Shown piece by piece: positions 1 through 7,027 of a DNA stretch of 17,927 nt. The notes beneath the pieces were generated by a model, which was not told the origin of the DNA, made no database searches, and worked only from the letters and a program-made list of their open reading frames with translations. Origin of the DNA: Dehalococcoidia bacterium (GTDB lineage: Bacteria > Chloroflexota > Dehalococcoidia > E44-bin15). Location of the stretch: assembly GCA_004377275.1 (NCBI GenBank), contig SOIC01000029.1, positions 1 to 17,927 on the forward strand, read 5' to 3'. The position numbers and the translations under genes are program-made. The number at the start of each line of letters is the position of its first letter. Position 1 is the first letter of the stretch.

Positions 1-2
1 AT

Positions 3-78
3 CGGGGCGTAGCGCAGTTTGGTTAGCGCGCCCCGACCGTGTCGGGGAGGTTGGAGGTTGAACCCTTCCCGAGTTTGA
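3..78 (+). pseudogene. Decayed tRNA-Pro copy (pseudo-tRNA)
   Basis: The first 31 bases of the window are identical to bases 94-124, covering the 5' acceptor strand and D arm of the intact tRNA-Pro just downstream. After that the copy diverges. A tRNA-like layout can still be drawn: an arm formed by 31-47 and a T-like stem GGAGG/CTTCC. However, the loop ACCGTGT lacks the invariant U33, the T loop reads TTGAACC instead of TTCAAAT, and the 3' strand CGAGTTT cannot pair with the 5' strand CGGGGCG. Bases 29-37 (CGCCCCGAC) also match the 3' end of the intact tRNA, so an internal deletion is an alternative history. It is unlikely to give a working tRNA. The repeat begins at the window edge and may extend upstream. 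Confidence 0.6.
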
Positions 79-95
79 AAATTGGACGGAGCCAT

Positions 96-174
<79 letters not shown>

Positions 175-296
175 CCTTTTCGCCTATTTCGCGCGTTCAG
201 CTCGTTTAACCTTTCATAAAAATGAAGCCGCTACAATAATCTTTCGCCCTTTTTCTATCTTCGTTGCATCATCAACATCAATGGATGTCAACCACG

Positions 297-1076
297 TTAT
301 TCCCCGATTTGGCGCTTCGCCTCCTCCCATAAGACATCCTGCTCCTCCGGGGACAGGGTGGAGAGCGAGATGCCCCTCTCCCGGCAGACCTCTTCCATGT
401 AGGAAAACCGGCGATAGAAGCGATCGTTTGCCCCGCGCAACGCGGCCTCAAGGTCGATATCAAGCTTGCGGGCGATACTGGCCAGGGTGAAAAGTAAATC
501 TCCAAACTCCCGTACTCTATTCCGGTGCTCGGTTGCCTCACTGAATTCAGCTACCTCCTCAGCCAGCTTCTCGATAACGCCCGCCACATCCTCCCAGTCA
601 AAGCCCACGCGGGCGACGCGCCGCCCCATCGCCTGAGAGTAAGCTAGGGCTGGCATCTCCTTAGGTAGGCCTGAAAGAATCGAGCCCTTGCCCTCCTCCC
701 GTTTTAATAGCTCCCAGTTTGCGATGACCTGCTGGGCATCTTTGGCCTCGGCATCACCAAACACGTGGGGGTGACGGTGAATCAATTTGGTGCTTATGCT
801 GCGGATGACATCTCCGAGCTCAAAATCCTTGTCCTCACTGGCCATCTGTGCGTGGAGCACGATCTGCATTAGCAGGTCGCCAAGCTCCTCGCAGAGCTTT
901 GCCATGTCCCCTTCATCGATGGCCTCCAAGACCTCATAGGCCTCCTCCAGCAGGTTGCCCTTGATAGAGGAATGGGTCTGCTCTCGATCCCAGGGGCAAC
1001 CATCGGGGCTGCGCAGCCTGGCGATAATCGCAACCAGGGTGTCAAAACTATCCGGGTCTTCGAAGGTCTCACCCAT
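297..1076 (-). CDS. mazG: Nucleoside triphosphate pyrophosphohydrolase MazG
   Basis: Cytosolic house-cleaning enzyme that hydrolyses (d)NTPs to NMPs and pyrophosphate. The 259-residue product matches the usual full-length two-domain MazG (about 260). The first MazG domain has the entry motif GCPWD (27-31) and the acidic metal-binding pattern EEAYE (44-48) with EELGD (63-67). The second domain repeats the pattern as EEVAE (173-177) and EFGD (190-193). Both sets are intact, so activity is expected. The gene stands alone on its strand and diverges from the Lit-like gene across about 70 bases. A promoter with its -10 at 1086-1091 puts the transcript start about 3 bases before the ATG, and no Shine-Dalgarno is present, so the mRNA should be nearly leaderless. 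Confidence 0.95.
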   Translation of the reverse strand: MGETFEDPDSFDTLVAIIARLRSPDGCPWDREQTHSSIKGNLLEEAYEVLEAIDEGDMAKLCEELGDLLMQIVLHAQMASEDKDFELGDVIRSISTKLIHRHPHVFGDAEAKDAQQVIANWELLKREEGKGSILSGLPKEMPALAYSQAMGRRVARVGFDWEDVAGVIEKLAEEVAEFSEATEHRNRVREFGDLLFTLASIARKLDIDLEAALRGANDRFYRRFSYMEEVCRERGISLSTLSPEEQDVLWEEAKRQIGE

Positions 1077-1085
1077 TTCATCCGT

Positions 1086-1115
1086 ATTATATAGGTCAAG
1101 CTACTTTATTGACAA
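1086..1115 (-). promoter_or_regulatory. mazG promoter
   Basis: Reading the minus strand, TTGTCA (1115-1110) and TATAAT (1091-1086, perfect consensus) are separated by 18 bases. The transcript start expected about 7 bases downstream falls 2-4 bases before the mazG ATG. The -35 box overlaps the -35 box of the divergent promoter. Confidence 0.6.
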
Positions 1116-1138
1116 GCCCAAGCCTGCTTCGTTAGTAT
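1109..1138 (+). promoter_or_regulatory. Promoter of the Lit-like gene
   Basis: Perfect TTGACA (1109-1114), an 18-base spacer, then TAGTAT (1133-1138), a four-of-six -10 box. The expected transcript start coincides with the ATG at 1145. The -35 overlaps that of the mazG promoter on the other strand because TTGACAA reads TTGTCAA in reverse. Confidence 0.45.
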
Positions 1139-1144
1139 GTGGCC

Positions 1145-1819
1145 ATGGCCGAAAAGAGGCCCCTAAAATTTCTCGGTGCCCTTGGGGTAGGTATTTTCAT
1201 ACTCTGCATCCCCATTTTCTTAGTTACCAGCAACCTGCGCTGGGCGGTCAATGAGGTGCACCTCTATGAGTACGGCTTCGGTAAATACGATGTGAGCGAG
1301 GAAACGGGCCTCAGCGATGGTGAACTGCTGGAGGTGGCACAGGAATTAATCCACTACGTCAACACAGGGGAATGGGGAGAGGACTTAGAAATATTTAATG
1401 AGCGTGAGGTCGCCCACCTCAAGGACGTCAAGGGTCTCATCGAGCTCTGCTATCACCTTCAGGAAGCCACCTTTGGCTACCTAATTGCCTTCACCCTCGG
1501 GGGCTTTTTCTGGCAGCGGAAGCGTTTTGCGCCCTCGCTAGCGAGGATGATGGCCGGCGGCAGCATCCTTACCATCGCCCTGCTCCTTGTTGTGGGGATA
1601 GCGGCGCTGGTCAACTTCCAGTGGCTTTTCGGTGCCTTTCACCGCCTCTTCTTCAGCGGCGATTCCTGGATACTCTCAGGTTACCTGCCCCGGATTTTCA
1701 CCGAGGGATTTTTCTCTGATGCTGCGCTTTTAATCATTGGGGCAGTTGTGGTGGAAGCGCTTGTGATAGGTGCCATCGGAGGCTTTTTTGTGCTCAGAGG
1801 GAGAAGGGCAAGGGGTTAA
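1145..1819 (+). CDS. DUF1461/TIGR01906 membrane protein, lipoprotein intramolecular transacylase (Lit)-like
   Basis: An integral membrane protein of about 224 residues. Segments by hydrophobicity: an N-terminal helix (about residues 8-28), a hydrophilic, probably extracytoplasmic domain of about 75 residues, then three helices near 107-123, 136-158 and 193-217, ending in a basic tail (RGRRARG). Characterised members of this family (Lit of Firmicutes) move an acyl chain from the glycerol to the N-terminal amine of lipoproteins, using two conserved histidines. Equivalent histidines are visible here in AHLKDVKGL (His91) and in FHRLFFSGDSWIL (His166). Assignment to Lit activity is inference from family. 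ATG 1145 is preferred over the in-frame GTG at 1139 because the promoter start lands on it. The stop codon overlaps the stop of the convergent fmdB-like gene. Confidence 0.7.
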   Translation: MAEKRPLKFLGALGVGIFILCIPIFLVTSNLRWAVNEVHLYEYGFGKYDVSEETGLSDGELLEVAQELIHYVNTGEWGEDLEIFNEREVAHLKDVKGLIELCYHLQEATFGYLIAFTLGGFFWQRKRFAPSLARMMAGGSILTIALLLVVGIAALVNFQWLFGAFHRLFFSGDSWILSGYLPRIFTEGFFSDAALLIIGAVVVEALVIGAIGGFFVLRGRRARG

Positions 1820-2052
1820 CTGCCTATATCGCAGGTGGCACAGCTTGTGGCCGGGCAGGTGCTACAGGTATCGCCCATTATCGAGCTAGACTCGCCCTCA
1901 GCGCCCTTGGAGAAGGCGGCAAAGGATGAGAACAGCTTCCGGGCTGAGGACTGGCACTTGGGGCACGAGACAGCCTCACCGGCCTCGCTGAAGGAGCGTC
2001 GCAGCTCGAACCTGGCGTTACAACTAGAGCAGATGTATTCGTATATTGGCAT
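1816..2052 (-). CDS. FmdB-family zinc-ribbon protein
   Basis: A small protein of 78 residues starting MPIYEYIC, the hallmark start of the FmdB/CxxC_CXXC_SSSS family. A zinc ribbon is formed by CSSC (about residues 8-11) and CPKC (about 30-33). The Cys-rich tail (CSTCPATSCATC) is common in this family. The role is unclear: the name comes from a putative regulator in a formamidase operon, and most members are uncharacterised. An in-frame ATG nine bases upstream (2061) is rejected because it abuts the promoter -10 box, so it would lie before the expected transcript start. The gene follows the amidohydrolase on the same strand with a 34-base gap but has its own promoter. Its stop shares the bases TTAA with the stop of the convergent membrane-protein gene. 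Confidence 0.8.
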   Translation of the reverse strand: MPIYEYICSSCNARFELRRSFSEAGEAVSCPKCQSSARKLFSSFAAFSKGAEGESSSIMGDTCSTCPATSCATCDIGS

Positions 2053-2061
2053 GCCACTCAT

Positions 2062-2090
2062 ATTCTAGACTATGGAACACTGGCGGTCAA
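2062..2090 (-). promoter_or_regulatory. fmdB-like gene promoter
   Basis: On the minus strand TTGACC (2090-2085), a 17-base spacer and TAGAAT (2067-2062) give a near-consensus sigma-70 type promoter. The -35 overlaps the last codons of the amidohydrolase. The predicted start, near 2055, is about 3 bases before the ATG at 2052, so translation would be essentially leaderless. Confidence 0.6.
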
Positions 2091-3640
2091 GCTTGCCAGG
2101 CAATCTTGCCATCAACTATGGTAATCTCCACACGGATCTCCATTATCTCCTCAGGTGATACCTGGGTAGGATCAGCGCTTAAGAGCGAGAAATCGGCCAA
2201 CTTACCGACTTGAATGGAGCCCTTCACCTTCTCATCGAAGGAAGCATAGGCGGCAGCCTGGGTATACATCTTCAGGGCGGCCGCAGGCGAGACCTGCTCC
2301 TGAGAAAGGAGCGATTCGCCGCTTTCTGTTCTCCTGGTAACTGCGGCACAGATGCCAAAAAGCGGGTTAATAGGTACCACCGGGCTGTCGGAGCCAGCGG
2401 CTGGCATCAGGCCATTCTTCAAGAATGAGCCGATGCGATAGAGCCACCTTCGTTGCCCTTCGGGGACTGTTTTGAGGTAGCGCTCCCCACTGTAATAAAT
2501 AAAGGAGGGTTGGGTGACCACCAGCGCATGGACATCCTTTAACCTCTTGAGCAGGGGTGGTGGGCACACCGAGCAATGCTCGATGCGGTGGCGATGATCC
2601 CTTCTCCGGATTCGCTCCAGGGCATGCTCCAGAGCACCGGCCGCAGCCGCCACGGTGCCCTCCTCAACAGCGTGAAGTGCTAGCTGGTAGCCGGCCCGGT
2701 ATGCCTGAAGCGCCCTCTCCTCAAGCTCATCCTGGCAGGGATGCAGGAAGCCCCTGGCCTCGCTCAAGGCTATCTTTAGCGCTCCCAGGCGCAACCCGTC
2801 ATCGCCACAGTGGGGGGAGAAGCCGTTACGCTGAAGCTCCTCTAGTGATGCGATACCCATCATCACCGACAGCCTGGGCACCAGAAGACCCCTTTCCCTG
2901 AGTCCCTGCATGGTGCGCCACTCGCCTAGTCCATTATGGGCGGTGGCATCCTGAAGGGAGGTGATGCCCTGCGACAGGTATTCCTTATTGGCAAGCCTGA
3001 CCCCTTTTTCGAACTCCTCTTGCGATAAGGAAGGAATCATCTTGTCAATGTAGGAGTTCATCTCAAAGAGTAGCCCATTGGGCTCCCCCGAATCCAGGTC
3101 TCTCCCGATCATCCCGCCCGGCGGCTCTGGCGACTCCCTGGAGATACCGATAAGGGAAAGGGCGACACTATTGAGCACACAGGCATGCTGGGAGCGGTGC
3201 ACCAGCTTCACCGGGTGATGGGGTGCTGCCTGGTCCAGGTCATCGCGGTTAGGGTGGTGTTTCTCGGCGAGATAGAACTCATTATATCCTGTGGCCCTGA
3301 TCCAGGCACCCTTGGGTAGTTTTCTTGCTTGCTTTCGAATTTGAGCCTTGATATCTGCGATGGAGGATACTGCAGAGGGAGAGCAGTCGACGCTTAGCAG
3401 ACTTGAGGCGAAAGCGAGGATGTGGCAGTGGGCATCATTAAAGCCGGGAACTAGGGTCTTCCCCTGGCATTCGATTTTTTGCGTTTTTAGCCCTTCGAGG
3501 TCTCCTAGCTTATCATTATGGCCAACCCATATGATCCTCCCCCCTTTTGCTGCGACAAGCTCGGCCCTTGGCATTCTGGGGTCTAGGGTGAAGACATTTG
3601 CGTTATAGAGGATGAGGTCTGCTTTTTTCGAAGTTGTCAT
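2087..3640 (-). CDS. YtcJ-like amidohydrolase (amidohydrolase_3 family), substrate unknown
   Basis: A 517-residue metal-dependent hydrolase of the amidohydrolase superfamily. Visible metal-site elements in order: the HxH motif in FNDAHCH (His71, His73), a lysine in GALKIAL (Lys289, in the region where this family has a carboxylated lysine), His323 in LALHAVEEG, His355 in HRIEHC, and Asp418 in GSDSP. The N-terminal beta-sandwich segment (residues 6-65) and the C-terminal return strand (LADFSLL to VDGKIAW) are both present, so it looks complete and active. No signal peptide is seen. Residues after Lys289 read IALSEARG where many YtcJ proteins have an acidic FADG-type motif, so substrate prediction is unsafe. 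It lies 97 bases downstream of mnmG on the same strand. No Shine-Dalgarno or clear promoter is visible at its ATG. Confidence 0.85.
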   Translation of the reverse strand: MTTSKKADLILYNANVFTLDPRMPRAELVAAKGGRIIWVGHNDKLGDLEGLKTQKIECQGKTLVPGFNDAHCHILAFASSLLSVDCSPSAVSSIADIKAQIRKQARKLPKGAWIRATGYNEFYLAEKHHPNRDDLDQAAPHHPVKLVHRSQHACVLNSVALSLIGISRESPEPPGGMIGRDLDSGEPNGLLFEMNSYIDKMIPSLSQEEFEKGVRLANKEYLSQGITSLQDATAHNGLGEWRTMQGLRERGLLVPRLSVMMGIASLEELQRNGFSPHCGDDGLRLGALKIALSEARGFLHPCQDELEERALQAYRAGYQLALHAVEEGTVAAAAGALEHALERIRRRDHRHRIEHCSVCPPPLLKRLKDVHALVVTQPSFIYYSGERYLKTVPEGQRRWLYRIGSFLKNGLMPAAGSDSPVVPINPLFGICAAVTRRTESGESLLSQEQVSPAAALKMYTQAAAYASFDEKVKGSIQVGKLADFSLLSADPTQVSPEEIMEIRVEITIVDGKIAWQA

Positions 3641-3737
3641 TTGCGGCTTAGCGCCTCAACCGGCTAGATGCTGTTCTTCTGTAAACGCTAGCCCAGGGCG
3701 AAAAAGTCATGGTCGAACAGCAGTTGTGCTGCGTCTT

Positions 3738-5597
3738 TCATTTCCATTGCCTCTCCAGATGCACCATAAGTATTGCTACATCGGCTGGAGTGACGCCATC
3801 GATGCGGGAGGTTTGCCCCAGGGTTGCCGGCTGATGCCTCTTCAGCTTCTGCAGCGCCTCATAGCGCAGGCCAGCGATGCCGTCGTAGTCAAATCCCTTG
3901 GGGATATGCCTCGCCTCTAGCCTCGCCATGCGTGTTACCTCCACCCTTTGCTTCTCGATATAGCCCGCGTATTTCGCCTCGATCTCCACCTGCTCCGCAG
4001 CATCGATTTTCAAGCCGGGGGAACCAAAGCCTAGGGAAACCAGGGTTTGATAGCTCGCATCGGGGCGACGCAGGAACCCCAGAGCGCTCACGCTGTGCCC
4101 TGACTGGTTGATGTAGTTCTTTTTCAGCCGATCTAGCTCCCCCGCAATAACCTGGCGCTTCTCCTCCACCGCCTCATAGCGTTCCCTAGCGACAAGCCCT
4201 ACCTCGTGGCCAAGAGGGGTGAGCCTGAGGTCAGCATTGTCCTGGCGAAGGAGCAGCCGATACTCCGCTCGCGAGGTGAGCAGGCGATAGGGCTCGGTAA
4301 GCTCCCTGGTCACCAGGTCATCGATCATCACCCCGACATAGCCCTGGTCCCGCCGCACCAAAATAGGAGGCTTTCCCTTCGCCCTGAGGGCAGCATTTAT
4401 CCCGGCGATGAGCCCCTGTCCCGCCGCCTCCTCATAGCCGGTGGTGCCGTTGATTTGACCGGCGAGGAACAGGCCGGGAACAAGCCTGGTCTCCAGACTA
4501 GCCGAGATCTGGTTTGGGGGCACATAATCGTATTCGATGGCATAGCCCACCCTCACTATCTCCACCCGCCTCAGTGCCGGGATGGTGCGCAGCATATCAA
4601 GCTGCACATCCTCAGGGAGGCTGGTGTTGGCCCCCTGAACATAGACCTCATTGGTCTCCCAGCCCTCCGGCTCGAGAAAAAGGGGATGGGAATCCTTGTG
4701 GGCAAATCTAACGATCTTGTCTTCAATTGATGGGCAATATCTGGGGCCGACACCGTGGATGAGGCCGGTGAATAGGGGGGCGCGATCCAGGTTTTTTCGT
4801 ATTATTTCATGGGTTCTTTCGCTGGTATAGACAAGATAGCATGGCAACTGAGGTCGCCATGGTGAAGGGGCCAGGGGGTAAATCGTGTTTGGCTCAGGAA
4901 ATTTCGAATCTGTCGCTCTCTCTCCCCACAGGCTGAAATAGAGCGGGACCTTGCTGCCGGGCTGGATAATGGTCCGCTTAAAATCGATGGTTCGGGCATC
5001 GATGCGCGGGGGGGTGCCTGTCTTTAGCCGTCCTAGGGTGAAACCGAGGGAGCGTAGGTTATCAGACAGTTTTTCTGCGGAAAACTCCCCGGCCCGCCCT
5101 GCGGAATAGCTTTTGTCTCCCACAATGACCCGACCAGCGAGGGAGGTCCCTGTGGTGAGCACCACACTCTTCCCTTCATATACCCAGCCGATGTTCGTTT
5201 TCACCCAGAGGGTGGAATTCTTAACCCCGATCTCATCCACAAGCGCCTGTTTTACATCCAGGTTCTCCTGGCGCTCCAGGGTATGTTTCATCGCGAGGCT
5301 ATAGAGTTTCTTGTCAGCCTGAGCCCGGAGTGCTTGAACCGCAGGTCCCTTCCCCGTATTCAGCACCCTGATCTGGATGAAGGTGCGGTCGATATTGCGA
5401 GCCATCTCACCACCCAGGGCATCGATCTCCCGCACCAGATGGCCCTTGGCCGGTCCGCCGATGGAGGGATTGCAGGGCATAAGGGCGACATTGTCTAAAT
5501 TTATGGTAAGCAGGAGAGTTCTGGAGCCCATCCGCGCCGCTGCCAGAGCCGCCTCACAGCCGGCGTGACCCGCTCCAATAACAATAACCTCATACAT
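3738..5597 (-). CDS. mnmG: tRNA uridine-5-carboxymethylaminomethyl(34) synthesis enzyme MnmG
   Basis: FAD-dependent enzyme that, with the GTPase MnmE, installs the carboxymethylaminomethyl group on wobble U34 of certain tRNAs. The 619-residue product is close to the usual length of about 620-630. The N-terminal Rossmann dinucleotide motif is GAGHAG (8-13). Family signatures follow in order: MPCNPSIGGPAKGH (about 40-53), the region LKTGTPPRID, RYCPSIEDK with the conserved cysteine, NGTTGYEEAAGQG, and TSRAEYRLLLRQDNA. The C-terminal helical domain ends with PATLGQTSRIDGVTPADV, which fits the conserved TLGQASRI.GVTPA pattern of the MnmE/tRNA-contacting tail. No MnmE gene lies in the window. It is the first gene of its strand block and has its own promoter. 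Confidence 0.97.
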   Translation of the reverse strand: MYEVIVIGAGHAGCEAALAAARMGSRTLLLTINLDNVALMPCNPSIGGPAKGHLVREIDALGGEMARNIDRTFIQIRVLNTGKGPAVQALRAQADKKLYSLAMKHTLERQENLDVKQALVDEIGVKNSTLWVKTNIGWVYEGKSVVLTTGTSLAGRVIVGDKSYSAGRAGEFSAEKLSDNLRSLGFTLGRLKTGTPPRIDARTIDFKRTIIQPGSKVPLYFSLWGERATDSKFPEPNTIYPLAPSPWRPQLPCYLVYTSERTHEIIRKNLDRAPLFTGLIHGVGPRYCPSIEDKIVRFAHKDSHPLFLEPEGWETNEVYVQGANTSLPEDVQLDMLRTIPALRRVEIVRVGYAIEYDYVPPNQISASLETRLVPGLFLAGQINGTTGYEEAAGQGLIAGINAALRAKGKPPILVRRDQGYVGVMIDDLVTRELTEPYRLLTSRAEYRLLLRQDNADLRLTPLGHEVGLVARERYEAVEEKRQVIAGELDRLKKNYINQSGHSVSALGFLRRPDASYQTLVSLGFGSPGLKIDAAEQVEIEAKYAGYIEKQRVEVTRMARLEARHIPKGFDYDGIAGLRYEALQKLKRHQPATLGQTSRIDGVTPADVAILMVHLERQWK

Positions 5598-5623
5598 TAC
5601 TTTCGCTCTTGGCCGCTGCTAGT

Positions 5624-5652
5624 ATTCTACCATTGTCAGCTACTATAGTCGA
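5624..5652 (-). promoter_or_regulatory. mnmG promoter
   Basis: On the minus strand TCGACT (5652-5647, four of six) and TAGAAT (5629-5624, five of six) are spaced by 17 bases. The expected leader to the mnmG ATG is about 20 bases and contains only a weak purine tract (GAGCGAAAG). Confidence 0.45.
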
Positions 5653-5806
5653 TGTTGCTTTGGGCAGAGGTAAAATTACGAGAAGACTATTGCAGTCGAC
5701 GTGAGGGCTATAAAAACGCAACACTAAAGAGTAAAAGGACGAAAGCTATCATCAACGATTTCATTTGGTGCAAGGTTAAACTGGCGAAGCGAGCGAAAGG
5801 AGCGAA
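5653..5806. other. Intergenic region with no recognised gene
   Basis: This stretch separates the mnmG promoter from the end of the ABC permease. I see no RNA gene or convincing terminator. It holds several GCGAA-type purine repeats (around 5777-5801, GGCGAAGCGAGCGAAAGGAG) that resemble the A-rich GGCGAAA tracts in other intergenic gaps of the window. A plus-strand reading frame that begins here is mostly antisense to the permease and shows no protein-family features. Confidence 0.4.
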
Positions 5807-7027
5807 TCAACCCTCGCGGATGTATCTCCGAATCTCCCTGAAGCTGGGCCTCTTGCCATACATGAGCAGGAAGGTCCGGAAAACCCGGGCAGCTAGCCAC
5901 ATTGCCCCCACAATCGAGGCAGTGAGGATGGTGATGCTAAGCAAGAGCTCCCAGACAGGGAAGGCGCCGATGCTGAGCTTCATTATAGCCGCTACCGGGG
6001 CGGTGAGAGGGAAAAGGGTAAAAACAGTGAAGATAACATGATCGGGGTTGTTGATGAACAGGCTAATGAGGATTAGGGGGGCTACTGCTGGCATGACGAT
6101 GATCATTGTCCACTGGCTGCTCTCCCTGGCGGTAGAGCCGATGGAGCCTAGAGTGGTCATCAAAATGCCAAAAAGAAGGTAGCCGAGGATGAAATAAATG
6201 ATGCCAAAGATGATGAGGCCGATAGGTATGGTGAGCCCCTCAGGAAGGGAAATAAAGAGTGAGGCAATAGCGAGGAGGGCCACGGAAGATATGAGCCAGA
6301 TTACGATTTGTATCAGACCGGCGGCACCGAGCCCTATCACCTTACCGGTCAACAGTTGCCTTGCCGAGACCGAGGACAGTAGGATTTCAATAAGCCGGTT
6401 CTCCTTCTCCTCACTGACCCCCTGAAGCAAATATCCCGAGGTGAAAAACAGGGACATCATGAATAGCAGGGCAAAGACATAGGGCATAGCAAAGGCAGCA
6501 ATCTCGCTTTCCGGAGGTATGATCTCACCTGTTTCTGGATCCAGTCTGGTGGAAATCGGCAGAAGCGGCGTTTGCGCCCGCTCTAGAACTTCATCGCTCA
6601 CCTCACCGGCAAGAAGGTTGGCGACGAGAAAATCTTCCATTAGTGCCATAGTTGCCTGTGGCAGCCCTAGCTCCCGCTCCGTGGTGTATCTCTCGATCAG
6701 CCCCGTTTCGAGGTAGTCCTCGGGGATGATGAAATACTCGCTTACCTCCTTACTAAACAGCGCATCCCTGGCCTCATCATTCGTATCATAAAGTATGAAA
6801 ACAACACCATCTGGGTTGGTATACTCATCGAACATGCTGGTCTCATCCACATAGCCGATCCTGATTTCCTCGGGCGGTGGGCCTTCACCACCCCACTGAG
6901 TCACACCCAAAAAGATTAATATCCCCAGAAGCCCCAGCAAAGGAAAGCTTATCGTTAGCAGGATATAGGATATTCTCCTTATGGTGGTGGTAAACTCGTG
7001 TCTTGCGATGGTCCAGGTCTTTTTCAC
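5807..7027 (-). CDS. ABC-2 type transporter permease (NatB-like)
   Basis: A 406-residue membrane subunit of an ABC-2 exporter. It has an N-terminal cytosolic stretch MKKTWTIARHEF, one membrane helix (about 20-43), a large extracytoplasmic domain of roughly 130 residues, then six hydrophobic segments from about residue 178 to 385. The signature SEEKENRLIEILLSSVSA between the second and third helices is typical of NatB/ABC2_membrane_3 permeases. The exported substrate is unknown; Na+ export in NatAB is only one precedent. The start codon is GTG, and its GTGA overlaps the TGA stop of the ATPase gene by 4 bases, so translation is coupled and the two form one transporter. The C-terminus is basic (KRPSFREIRRYIREG). 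Confidence 0.88.
   Translation of the reverse strand: MKKTWTIARHEFTTTIRRISYILLTISFPLLGLLGILIFLGVTQWGGEGPPPEEIRIGYVDETSMFDEYTNPDGVVFILYDTNDEARDALFSKEVSEYFIIPEDYLETGLIERYTTERELGLPQATMALMEDFLVANLLAGEVSDEVLERAQTPLLPISTRLDPETGEIIPPESEIAAFAMPYVFALLFMMSLFFTSGYLLQGVSEEKENRLIEILLSSVSARQLLTGKVIGLGAAGLIQIVIWLISSVALLAIASLFISLPEGLTIPIGLIIFGIIYFILGYLLFGILMTTLGSIGSTARESSQWTMIIVMPAVAPLILISLFINNPDHVIFTVFTLFPLTAPVAAIMKLSIGAFPVWELLLSITILTASIVGAMWLAARVFRTFLLMYGKRPSFREIRRYIREG

Noticed and set aside
4206..4730. Plus-strand open frame of 174 codons inside mnmG
   Set aside because: It is antisense to a highly conserved enzyme with all motifs intact and has no family features of its own.
5652..6041. Plus-strand open frame of 129 codons spanning the gap after mnmG and the end of the ABC permease
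   Set aside because: About 60 percent is antisense to the permease; the rest is a basic, low-complexity translation with no Shine-Dalgarno or recognisable motif.
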